In this document: positions 1-7,526 of the stretch, piece after piece
Numbering within the stretch: the first letter of the stretch is position 1
Layout of the letters: every line of letters begins with the position of its first letter
Source: JAGDZR01 sp049115695
Lineage (GTDB): Bacteria; Bacteroidota; Bacteroidia; Cytophagales; Cyclobacteriaceae
Assembly: GCA_049115695.1 (NCBI GenBank)
Contig: JAGDZR010000005.1
Coordinates: forward strand, 196,063-260,062
Length of the DNA stretch: 64,000 bases
Direction of reading: 5' to 3'
The notes under the pieces: model-generated
The model's input: the letters and a program-made list of their open reading frames with translations, nothing else
Database searches by the model: none
What the model was told of the DNA's origin: nothing
Made by a program: the position numbers and the translations under genes

Positions 1-587
1 CCAATTTCTATTTTGAAAATGAAAACGGTCAATTTACAGATCAGGCAAGGGCCTATGGCTTGGCTGATTACGGGGTAGGACGAGGATCGGTCGTGTTTGA
101 TATGGAAAATGATGGAGACATGGATATCCTGGTTGTCAATCAAATTCCGGTACTTGATTATCCAACAGAATCTAGAACAAAATTGTTTCGAAATGACCTT
201 GCCGATGGCAACTGGATGAAGGTACGGTTGCGTGGGACTTCCTCTGATTTTAATGGAATTGGTGCAAGAGTTGAGTTGGTAGTAAATGATCAAAAGATGA
301 TCAGAGAAATCGATGGAGGAGGAGCAAGTCATTTGTCTCAAAATTCGTCGACTGCTCATTTTGGCTTAGCGGAGGTTGAAATGGTGGATACGATAAAGGT
401 AATCTGGAATGGAGGAAAGGAGCAGATATTAACTCAGCAGCTATCCAATCAGCTCCTGGTGATTACGGAAATCGAGAATGATAATAACAATAAGCAATCT
501 TATGTAATTTATGCACTTGGAATGCTAATTGGAGGGCTTGTCTTATTGTTGATATTTAAGCGCAGATCAACAGCCCGCAACCACTAG
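1..587 (+). CDS. CRTAC1-like surface protein, FG-GAP/VCBS plus ASPIC/UnbV C-terminus (5' truncated)
   Basis: The reading frame is open from base 3 to the stop at 585-587, so the gene starts before the window. The visible part opens with an FG-GAP/VCBS-like calcium-binding repeat (DMENDGDMDILVVNQ), which normally forms a beta-propeller blade. An ASPIC/UnbV domain follows, with its typical GIGARVEL start and IREIDGGGASHLSQNS core. A hydrophobic segment (YVIYALGMLIGGLVLLLIF) and a basic tail (KRRSTARNH) end the protein, so it is probably anchored in a membrane at its C-terminus. Such proteins are usually exported and of unknown substrate. The TTG at 60 is internal and not a start. Family call is firm; function is not known. 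Confidence 0.85.
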   Translation, partial: NFYFENENGQFTDQARAYGLADYGVGRGSVVFDMENDGDMDILVVNQIPVLDYPTESRTKLFRNDLADGNWMKVRLRGTSSDFNGIGARVELVVNDQKMIREIDGGGASHLSQNSSTAHFGLAEVEMVDTIKVIWNGGKEQILTQQLSNQLLVITEIENDNNNKQSYVIYALGMLIGGLVLLLIFKRRSTARNH

Positions 588-663
588 TCTTCAGGTAATA
601 TCATGCGCTTCGAATGATATATTGGGAAGGCCGTGGCGATTAAAAATTCAGACTATACGCTTC

Positions 664-2250
664 CTATTCCTTTTCCTCTTTCAAAACTTCTCCATCTACA
701 CTTATGGATAGTGTTAACTTGGAATTATTTTTTTTGAGCTCGACGTAGTACCCTTTTAGCTCATCATTGTCTACCATTCTGACCCAATTGATTGAGTATC
801 CCTTATATTTCATCTCTATCTCAGATTTGATGTTGGGTGGGAGTTGATCACGATACGAAATGGTGTTGTCAAATCTCCTGGCATCCACTGCAAAAGCTCG
901 CTTCTCAATGAACTTATTCGGTTTTCCATCTGACTGCTTGATTAAATCAAAAGCATCATATAATTCTCCTGTTGCAGTAAAGGATTGATAAGAGAGTACG
1001 TCACCATCGACTTCAATAAGCTGCACAAGCTGAGTGTTTTCTGCAGCACGGTCGCGTTCTGCGTCCCAACCATCCCATGCATTGGGTCGAAGTGAATACA
1101 TTTTACCTCCACTAACCGAAACCACATATACTGTTCCGGTATAATCTCTTTTATTTAAGCCATCCAAAAGATTTTCCTCATCTTCTGCCAAATAAGGTTC
1201 TACTCTTCCTCTGGCATAGGTATGATCGTGCCCCTGTAACGCCAGATCCACTTTGTATTTGTCAAATAACGGTTTCCATAATCGTCTTAATTCTTCATTG
1301 CTTCTTCCTGAAGAGGCTGAGAAGAGCGGATGATGATAGGTCACCACAGTCCATTTATTGGGATTGTCAGCTAATATTTTCTCCAGCCATACAGTCTGCT
1401 CTTCAAAATTTCGTAAACTATTGAGGGCAATTATTCGCATACCCTGATGGTCGATGAAATAGTTGGTTTCTTCAAGGCCTTCAATACCATTTTCGGGTAG
1501 CGTAAATTGTGGACGCCATTGCACTGACAGTTGTCGCTCTTTTTCTTCTTCAGAAATTCTGCTATACTCATGATTGCCTGGGACCGAAATAGAAGGTAAC
1601 ATACGATGTATCCATCCACCAGCAGTAAACCATTCGTGCCATTGTCGTTCGTTGTGAGCATTGTTAATCATATCTCCTGCATGAATAATAAAGCTGGCAT
1701 CAGGCCCCTTTCGATAACCTTCCCGGATGAGCCTGGACCACAGTTCGAGTATATAGTTTTGAGCATCTCCTACATACAAGAAGGAAAATGGAGTTTCCTT
1801 GTCCGAGGCTGTTTTGAATTGTATCCATTCACTCCAGATTTTCCCATCTCCAACTCTATAGGCATAAAGCGTTTCTGGCTCAAGATTTTGAAAAGTCACG
1901 GAATGATAATTGGATATTATTTGGGCGTCATCGACTTCCGACGCATCCAGCGTTTCCGTTATGGCCTGGATGGTTGTAGCATTTCTCCAGAATTTAGGAG
2001 CCGCTGTAGCAATTGCAATCTCAGCATAGCCAACCTTTGATTTGACTGAAGTCCTCCAGGTTACACTTGCGGTGGTCGATGGATCCTGTCCATAGTTTAT
2101 AATGATGTGATCGGGATGCGCTCCGGGCTTACTCCAATCTTCAGCGAATTGCGGAACCTGATAGGCTCTGTATTGAGCTGTCAAAGTTGCCATTAGGCAA
2201 AAAAATAGGGTAGTGGTAATGCCTCGCATTAGGAAATGGGTACAATTCAT
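664..2250 (-). CDS. Purple acid phosphatase-like metallophosphoesterase, exported
   Basis: A probable calcineurin-type metallophosphoesterase with the N-terminal fibronectin-like domain of purple acid phosphatases. From the ATG at 2250 the first 26 residues look like a signal peptide (hydrophobic LFFCLMATLTAQ). An Fn3-like region covers about residues 40-150. The metal-site motifs follow in family order: GDAQ near 161, AGDMIN near 191, PGNHEY near 224, HHPLF and finally GHDHTYARG. These are the Asp, Asn and His ligands of a dinuclear metal centre, so phosphomonoester or phosphodiester hydrolysis in the periplasm or at the surface is expected. A TTG at 2280 extends the frame but would bury the signal peptide. 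Substrate is unknown. Confidence 0.88.
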   Translation of the reverse strand: MNCTHFLMRGITTTLFFCLMATLTAQYRAYQVPQFAEDWSKPGAHPDHIIINYGQDPSTTASVTWRTSVKSKVGYAEIAIATAAPKFWRNATTIQAITETLDASEVDDAQIISNYHSVTFQNLEPETLYAYRVGDGKIWSEWIQFKTASDKETPFSFLYVGDAQNYILELWSRLIREGYRKGPDASFIIHAGDMINNAHNERQWHEWFTAGGWIHRMLPSISVPGNHEYSRISEEEKERQLSVQWRPQFTLPENGIEGLEETNYFIDHQGMRIIALNSLRNFEEQTVWLEKILADNPNKWTVVTYHHPLFSASSGRSNEELRRLWKPLFDKYKVDLALQGHDHTYARGRVEPYLAEDEENLLDGLNKRDYTGTVYVVSVSGGKMYSLRPNAWDGWDAERDRAAENTQLVQLIEVDGDVLSYQSFTATGELYDAFDLIKQSDGKPNKFIEKRAFAVDARRFDNTISYRDQLPPNIKSEIEMKYKGYSINWVRMVDNDELKGYYVELKKNNSKLTLSISVDGEVLKEEKE

Positions 2251-2368
2251 GTCTTTGGTAATTTGACTCAACTTTGTCAATAGAGGTCCTGGTTAGAAGT
2301 AGTGAATTTATCAAATCAATACGTTCTTTCCATTGGAAATAGTCGTTATTCCATTTTAGGTATTGTAC

Positions 2369-2397
2369 TTGCAATTCAGTTGCATTTACTAGATTTG
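2369..2397 (+). promoter_or_regulatory. Promoter of the Fur-family gene with embedded palindrome
   Basis: TTG at 2369-2371 and TAGATTTG at 2390-2397 match the Bacteroidota -33 and -7 consensus (TTG / TAnnTTTG) with an 18-base spacer. Only four bases separate the -7 box from the ATG at 2402, so the transcript would be leaderless or nearly so. A 7-1-7 palindrome overlaps the -33 element and the spacer. Confidence 0.6.
2370..2384. promoter_or_regulatory. Zur/Fur-type 7-1-7 operator, copy 1
   Basis: TGCAATTCAGTTGCA is a 7-1-7 inverted repeat with one mismatch. It lies inside the promoter of the Fur-family gene, where binding would block RNA polymerase. It matches two boxes at 5192-5206 and 5220-5234, which supports autoregulation by the adjacent regulator. 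Confidence 0.6.
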
Positions 2398-2401
2398 CAC
2401 C

Positions 2402-2821
2402 ATGTTAGATATTCGACAGCTGAAAGAGATTCTGAAGTCTCATGGTCTTAGGATTACTGATTGCAGGTTGGACGTAGTTCAGCTCTTTCTGGATCGAAAA
2501 AAGGCGCTATCTCAGGGAGATCTCGAAGACCAATTGATACAGCATGATCGCGTAACATTATACAGAACTTTAAATAGTTTCTTAGATTCTGGGATAGTTC
2601 ATAAGATCCCAAATTCAACAGGTGTGGCAACATATGGTTTATGTCATGAAACCTGTACCCCAAACCATCATGAACACAATCATATCCATTTTAAATGCAA
2701 TGGTTGCGGACAGATTGAATGCCTGGATGATAGGATTGTTCCTGCTGTTGCTGCGCCAGAGGGATATCAAGTTGAGAATGTCAATTTGATCATTGATGGT
2801 TTATGCAAAAAGTGTGCATAA
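2402..2821 (+). CDS. Fur-family metalloregulator, probably Zur-like
   Basis: A 139-residue Fur-superfamily repressor, the usual length. The N-terminal winged helix covers about residues 1-80 (LKSHGLRITDCRLDVV, then VTLYRTLNSFLDSGIV). The dimerisation and metal domain holds a His cluster (residues 89-96, HHEHNHIH), a CxxC pair at Cys99/Cys102 and a second pair at Cys135/Cys138; the two pairs form the structural zinc site. The His/Cys richness and the TonB receptor next door favour zinc sensing (Zur), but iron (Fur) cannot be excluded from sequence alone. The stop at 2819-2821 is one base before the ATG of the receptor, so the two are probably co-transcribed and translationally coupled. Confidence 0.88.
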   Translation: MLDIRQLKEILKSHGLRITDCRLDVVQLFLDRKKALSQGDLEDQLIQHDRVTLYRTLNSFLDSGIVHKIPNSTGVATYGLCHETCTPNHHEHNHIHFKCNGCGQIECLDDRIVPAVAAPEGYQVENVNLIIDGLCKKCA

Positions 2822-2822
2822 G

Positions 2823-5189
2823 ATGCGCATATCTTGTTTTGTTTTTTCCTTAATGCTATTCGGTACTGTGCTTGGTCAAACTGATGGCTGTGATCAAATC
2901 ATCACGGGTCAAATCCTTGATTTAGTTACCAAAGAGGCATTGCCCTATGCAACAATCAAGTTGGTAGACAAAGCCAATGGGGCAGTGGCTGATGAGAATG
3001 GATTTTTTAAAATAGAGAGCGTTTGCAAGACAGAAACTCACCTGGAGGTGCGATTTATTGGATATAAACCAATCGTTCATCACCATGACTTTCATCACGC
3101 CGATCCAGTTATCTACCTGGCGCCTGATGAAAACCAGCTGGAAAGCGTGGTAATTGAAAACTCAAGATATGAAGCAATTCAGTCCATCTCTGTTCAAAAA
3201 CAAGCAGTAGATAAGTTGTCATTGGTGACATCCTCCATAGGAGATTTAACTGAACGAGTCTCAGGAGTATCAATGCTAAGTACAGGGTCCAATATTTCAA
3301 AGCCCATGATCCATGGTTTGCACTCCAATAGGGTTTTGGTGATAAATGATGGCGTGAGACATGCCTACCAGGTATGGGGACAGGAGCACGCTCCGGAGGT
3401 TGATCCTTCTCATGTTGATCAAATAGAAATTGTGAAAGGTGCTGGAACAGTCAAATACGGACCGGAAGCACTGGGAGGAGTAATTTTATACAAGGCTAAA
3501 AGACCTGAATTTGATCAATCAATAAATGGGTCAGCAGGATCCTCTTATCAGACAAATGGCAGAGCAATCAGCAGTCAGCTAAGCGTTGGACAAGGTTATC
3601 ATCGTTTTGCCTGGAATGTAGGTGGTTTCGGGATTTATCAAGGTGATTTGAAGGCGCCCGACTATGATTTATCCAACACCGGCAAGAGAGAATATGGTGC
3701 TAGTTTCAATACGTTGTTACATCAACCAAAATTTGACCTTCAGATTTCAGGAAGTTACCTGGATCAAGAACTGGGTATTTTGAGAGGTTCATTGGTAGGA
3801 AACTTAGAGGATCTACAGCGTGCAATGGGGAGCGGAATTCCCAGTCCTACCTTTTTGCCGTCTTATGAAATACAGAACCCAAAACAGGAAACAGAACACG
3901 GCATGTTAAAATCCGACCTGTCCGTGTTCTTAGGGGATCATGCTTTCACATTTCAATATGCATTCCAAAGAAACTTGAGGAAAGAATATGATGTGCGAAG
4001 GGGTGAGCTCAACGAACGGCCGGTGATTAACCTTGTTCTACTTTCCAATACATTTGATTCTGAATGGATTCAACCAACAAAAGGTATCTGGAGTGGAAGT
4101 GTAGGAGTTCAGTTTTTTTCACAGAATAGTATCAACATACCTGGATCTAACCCAGTAAACTTTGTGCCGGATTATGAAGTCATTAACTCCGGGGTTTTTA
4201 CTATTCAGTCATTGGATTTGAACAGGACTACAATCGATGTGGGTGCCAGGTTTGATTTTCAAAGCTTAGTGGCGGCAGATACCATCCGAGAAGTTACCTC
4301 ATACTCAAATAAAGTCAACTATGCCAATGCAACATTCACCTTGGGTGCAAAGAGAATTGTGAATGAAAACATATCGTTATTCTCTAACATTGGCTCTGCA
4401 TGGCGATCACCCAATGTTTCAGAATTGTATTCATATGGCTATCATCATTCCAGGATCCAGTTCGGACTTTGGAGATATCAGTTCAATCCTAACATTTCAA
4501 CACCATTAAACAGTGTGTTTGATCAAACGGATAGACCTGTTCCTTCAGAACAAAGCGTTAAGTGGGTGACAGGCTTAGAGGTGAATCAGAAAAAATTGAA
4601 TGGTGAGTTCATTGTATACGTCAATCAAATAGATAACTACATTTTTTTAAAACCCTACGGGATCACAACCAATGTTGCTGGTACCTTTCCCTACTTCATA
4701 TATGATCAGACTACTGCGCTATTTCTGGGGAGCGATTGGGATATTCGCTACTCTCATAAACAATCGTTGTATTCAGAAATGAAAATTTCATACGTCTATG
4801 CAATAGAGCAACGAACAGAGCAGGCCTTTTTGGGAATACCACCATTCAATATTCAGTATGCTCTGGATTATGAAAAAGGAGCATGGAGTGCAAATGTCAA
4901 TATGCGATACAATAGTCGACAGTGGCATGCACCAACAGTGATCAATCCAATTGATTTTCAGAATGGAAGTTTGGAACTCAGGCCAAATGAAATTTTTGAT
5001 TTCATGGCTCCTCCTAAAAGCTATGTGTTAGTAGGAAGTGAACTGAATTATCAAAAGAATCAGATTGATATCTCAATCACCGTTGACAATCTGTTGAATT
5101 CAACTTACCGGGTATACATGGACCGTTTGAGGTATTTCTCAGATGCACCAGGGAGAAATTTCACCGTTGCTGTAGGCTATAAATTTTAA
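2823..5189 (+). CDS. TonB-dependent outer-membrane receptor, probable zinc importer
   Basis: A TonB-dependent receptor of about 788 residues. From the ATG at 2823 it has a signal peptide ending near GTVLGQ. A carboxypeptidase-D regulatory-like domain (ITGQILDLVTKEALPYATIK) follows, then the plug (LVINDGVRHAYQVWG, VKGAGTVKYGPEALGGVI) and a 22-strand-type barrel ending in aromatic ...VAVGYKF. The His-rich stretch IVHHHDFHHAD and the HAYQVWGQEHAPEVDP plug segment resemble ZnuD-like zinc receptors. It follows the Fur-family gene by one base and is flanked downstream by two more copies of the putative operator. An in-frame ATG at 2793 lies inside the regulator gene and would put the signal peptide internally, so it is not preferred. 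The substrate is inferred. Confidence 0.88.
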   Translation: MRISCFVFSLMLFGTVLGQTDGCDQIITGQILDLVTKEALPYATIKLVDKANGAVADENGFFKIESVCKTETHLEVRFIGYKPIVHHHDFHHADPVIYLAPDENQLESVVIENSRYEAIQSISVQKQAVDKLSLVTSSIGDLTERVSGVSMLSTGSNISKPMIHGLHSNRVLVINDGVRHAYQVWGQEHAPEVDPSHVDQIEIVKGAGTVKYGPEALGGVILYKAKRPEFDQSINGSAGSSYQTNGRAISSQLSVGQGYHRFAWNVGGFGIYQGDLKAPDYDLSNTGKREYGASFNTLLHQPKFDLQISGSYLDQELGILRGSLVGNLEDLQRAMGSGIPSPTFLPSYEIQNPKQETEHGMLKSDLSVFLGDHAFTFQYAFQRNLRKEYDVRRGELNERPVINLVLLSNTFDSEWIQPTKGIWSGSVGVQFFSQNSINIPGSNPVNFVPDYEVINSGVFTIQSLDLNRTTIDVGARFDFQSLVAADTIREVTSYSNKVNYANATFTLGAKRIVNENISLFSNIGSAWRSPNVSELYSYGYHHSRIQFGLWRYQFNPNISTPLNSVFDQTDRPVPSEQSVKWVTGLEVNQKKLNGEFIVYVNQIDNYIFLKPYGITTNVAGTFPYFIYDQTTALFLGSDWDIRYSHKQSLYSEMKISYVYAIEQRTEQAFLGIPPFNIQYALDYEKGAWSANVNMRYNSRQWHAPTVINPIDFQNGSLELRPNEIFDFMAPPKSYVLVGSELNYQKNQIDISITVDNLLNSTYRVYMDRLRYFSDAPGRNFTVAVGYKF

Positions 5190-5191
5190 AG

Positions 5192-5206
5192 TGCAATTGT
5201 GTTGCG
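5192..5206. promoter_or_regulatory. Zur/Fur-type 7-1-7 operator, copy 2 (degenerate)
   Basis: TGCAATTGTGTTGCG begins just after the receptor stop codon. Its left half is identical to the box at 2370; its right half differs mainly at the last base. It lies 28 bases, centre to centre, from the perfect copy at 5220, a spacing that would suit two dimers on one promoter. Confidence 0.45.
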
Positions 5207-5219
5207 TGAAAATTGTATA

Positions 5220-5234
5220 TGCAATAATATTGCA
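5220..5234. promoter_or_regulatory. Zur/Fur-type 7-1-7 operator, copy 3 (perfect)
   Basis: TGCAATAATATTGCA is a perfect 7-1-7 palindrome 31 bases before the lipoprotein ATG at 5266. A weak -7-like TACTTTTA lies at 5247-5254. The placement suggests metal-dependent repression of the lipoprotein gene from its own promoter. Confidence 0.6.
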
Positions 5235-5265
5235 TTTATATCGAAATACTTTTAAACACAGAGAC

Positions 5266-5859
5266 ATGAAAATCAACAACTCAATAGGCTATTTATTCTT
5301 GTTACTTGGATTGGGACTGATGGTAAGCTGCGCTGATGATGATCCTGATGATCACCACGATGAAGAAGTCATCTCTGAAGTCATTCTGACTTTTACGCCA
5401 GATAACGGTGAAGCGCCAATAGTTGCAACCTGGTATGATGCAGATGGAGAAGGAACAGGCGCCCCAGTGATTGATGAAATTGAGCTTTCAGTGGACATGA
5501 CCTATTCGTTGGCCATCACCTTTGCTAACACCTTAGCAGGAGTAAAAGAAGACATAACAGGTGAAATTGAGGAGGAAGCGGATGAACATATTATTTTCTT
5601 CGGATTTACGGAGGGTATGTTTGAAGATCCTGTAGGAAATGGAAATATTGATGGTAGAGCTGATGCTGTAAACTATATGGATCAGGATGAAAATGGATTA
5701 CCTGTAGGGTTGGAGACGACATGGACAACTGGACAGCAAGGCGAAGGTGAATTTAGAATCCTGTTGAAACATCAACCAGATGGATTGAAATCCGCTACTT
5801 CAGGTGTTAGTGTTGGCGGAACAGATGTTGACATAGTATTCAATGTGAATATTCAATAG
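5266..5859 (+). CDS. Acidic lipoprotein linked to the metal receptor
   Basis: The ATG at 5266 gives a clean lipoprotein signal: basic start, hydrophobic core LFLLLGLGLMV, then the lipobox Cys in VSC. The mature protein begins ADDDPDDHHDEE, a plausible metal-binding Asp/His patch, and is strongly acidic throughout (many Glu/Asp, few Lys). Length is 197 residues. It has no enzymatic motif that I recognise. Its position behind the TonB receptor, with two operator copies in its promoter, suggests a surface or periplasmic metal-handling partner of the receptor. A GTG at 5191 extends the frame but would bury the signal sequence and is rejected. Confidence 0.75.
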   Translation: MKINNSIGYLFLLLGLGLMVSCADDDPDDHHDEEVISEVILTFTPDNGEAPIVATWYDADGEGTGAPVIDEIELSVDMTYSLAITFANTLAGVKEDITGEIEEEADEHIIFFGFTEGMFEDPVGNGNIDGRADAVNYMDQDENGLPVGLETTWTTGQQGEGEFRILLKHQPDGLKSATSGVSVGGTDVDIVFNVNIQ

Positions 5860-5896
5860 TGCCTTCAACGAGTCAATTTACTGATGGTCCTAATGA

Positions 5897-6838
5897 TCAT
5901 TGAGTTGTATCATATTGATGGGTCGAAAGGATGTCTAAGTAGAGCTTATTGAACAGGTCAGGTTTATCAACATTGGCACAATGACCGGCCCCATGGATAG
6001 TATGGTAGAATGTATGGGTGTATTGCTCGTGCCATTTTTTGGCCATTTGGTGAGCTAAGGGTATATCATGTTCGCCAGTGATAATATGTACGGGGTAGGG
6101 ATACTGTGAAATGGCTCGGTCTTTTATAATGTTGGCTAATCCTTGCATAATTGGAAATGATGATCTCTTGAATCCTTGGGCGGAATTGAAGAATAATTTG
6201 GCTCCTTTCGGCGAGTAAGTTGACATGTGAGCAGAAGCATACCTGAAGGACTTCATTGAGAATATCACCTTGGTAATCAAACTTAAATTGACTGATCGCT
6301 GTGCTCTTGAAACTTCCTCATTGACTTCATTGATGCTGTAACCACCAATTGCAGTCAAAGAATGTGTTTTATAAGGGAAAAGTACTCCAAAATGCTGTGC
6401 AACCAGAGAACCCATGGAGACACCAACAAGGTGGGCTTTACTGATGTTTTCCTCGGTTAAGATCTTTTCAATATGATGCGCCGATTGATCAATTAAATCA
6501 GCGCCACTTAGTCGAGAAGAATGACCATGTCCAAGCATATCGATGGTTATCACGTGATATATTTTCGAGAAGTAATCGACTTGTTGCTGAAAGGCACTGT
6601 GGTCTGAAAATGCAGGGTGTAACATGACAATTGTCTCCTTCCCTTCAATTCCGGAAACATAGTAGTGAATGTCACAACCATTCAATAGAATTTGCTTGTG
6701 CGTCACATCAGTGCTGATTTCGGGAATCGTAATACGATTCATTTTATCGTCCAATGACCTGTTTTGCAGTTCGAGTACCAGTTTGTAGCTTAGAAGTAAT
6801 AAGGATAAAAATACAATTACAAACACCGTGATTTTCAT
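5897..6838 (-). CDS. Alpha/beta-fold hydrolase, membrane-anchored
   Basis: A single-domain alpha/beta hydrolase with an N-terminal membrane anchor (FVIVFLSLLLLSYKL). The upstream TTG at 6847 adds only three residues, so the ATG at 6838 is used. Counting from 6847, the nucleophile elbow is GVSMGS with Ser144, the acid is probably Asp261 in GEHDIP and the base His289 in GAGHCANVDKP. HPAFSDHSAF near residue 77 is the oxyanion-hole region and DMLGHGHS the usual strand-4 motif. Substrate is unknown; esterase, lipase or haloalkane-dehalogenase-like roles are all possible. It is a lone gene converging on the lipoprotein gene. Confidence 0.85.
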   Translation of the reverse strand: MKITVFVIVFLSLLLLSYKLVLELQNRSLDDKMNRITIPEISTDVTHKQILLNGCDIHYYVSGIEGKETIVMLHPAFSDHSAFQQQVDYFSKIYHVITIDMLGHGHSSRLSGADLIDQSAHHIEKILTEENISKAHLVGVSMGSLVAQHFGVLFPYKTHSLTAIGGYSINEVNEEVSRAQRSVNLSLITKVIFSMKSFRYASAHMSTYSPKGAKLFFNSAQGFKRSSFPIMQGLANIIKDRAISQYPYPVHIITGEHDIPLAHQMAKKWHEQYTHTFYHTIHGAGHCANVDKPDLFNKLYLDILSTHQYDTTQ

Positions 6839-7133
6839 ATGGTGCAAGTTGGATCAGAATTCTTTTTCAATCAAATGATTTATGCCAAACTGACACTGAT
6901 TCTGATTGAATTGAAGCCGTAATGGTTGAATTGTGATTTTACTTTTCACAGCCTTAAAAAAGGTTGTTTTGTAATTCTTTGTTACTTTTTAGCCTTTTGC
7001 CCGCTGATTTACATCAATTTAGCGGTTAATATTTTCATGAATGCTTAAAACATTTTTCCTTTGAAGTCAGTATAACCATCAATACCGAGCCAGATAAATT
7101 GTTTCAACCACTTTTCATATTGTTACCGAGTCC
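6839..7133. other. Intergenic region upstream of the small acidic protein gene
   Basis: About 295 AT-rich bases. The only structure I see is an imperfect hairpin with arms CCGCT at 7001-7005 and AGCGG at 7021-7025, enclosing a smaller TGAT/ATCA stem. No exact TAnnTTTG box and no credible gene are visible. Confidence 0.4.
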
Positions 7134-7445
7134 ATGTTAGCCTTCATTAAGGTGATCGGATGGGTTGCGTTGATGTTATTCATCACGAATAACGGCATTG
7201 TATCCAGGTACCTTGAGATGCTTGGGGGAGATACAATGGAACTGGTTGAAAGCGGAGAAGGAGAAACAGAAGAGTCTGAAGAGGAGAAAAAGGAAAAGGA
7301 GGGAGAACAGGAGTCAGACAGATGGCATTATGCGGAATCGGCTGTTTCTGTCAACGCCTTGGCTGGAATGTTTTTCGATGATCATCTCATCCCCTGGGGG
7401 AATCCCTATTACGAAATTGTAACGCCTCCGCCCGAATTAGGTTAA
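7134..7445 (+). CDS. Small acidic membrane or secreted protein, unknown
   Basis: A 103-residue protein that I do not recognise. Residues 1-20 are hydrophobic (signal or anchor). A run of Glu/Lys at about 38-62 (EEKKEKEGEQESD) is likely disordered. A more ordered, Trp/Tyr/Pro-rich C-terminus ends NPYYEIVTPPPELG. It precedes the SulP transporter gene by 81 bases in the same direction, and that gap contains two tandem hairpins. Coding is supported by the plausible ATG, the bipartite architecture and the absence of any competing frame. The role is not predictable. Confidence 0.6.
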   Translation: MLAFIKVIGWVALMLFITNNGIVSRYLEMLGGDTMELVESGEGETEESEEEKKEKEGEQESDRWHYAESAVSVNALAGMFFDDHLIPWGNPYYEIVTPPPELG

Positions 7446-7459
7446 TCATTAATGAATTG

Positions 7460-7498
7460 CCATCTCTATAAGATGGTTCACGCTTATAGACGTGAGAA
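7460..7498 (+). other. Two tandem hairpins before the SulP gene
   Basis: Hairpin 1 is CCATCT (7460-7465), a five-base loop and AGATGG (7471-7476). Hairpin 2 is TCACG with CGTGA at about 7478-7495. Neither has a T-run, so they look more like mRNA processing or stability elements than terminators. Confidence 0.35.
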
Positions 7499-7526
7499 TT
7501 AATCGAAATAACCTAAATAAGTAAAA

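Noticed and set aside
1606..2040. 144-codon open frame on the plus strand
   Set aside because: Antisense to the purple acid phosphatase gene, whose motifs are clear; composition is not protein-like.
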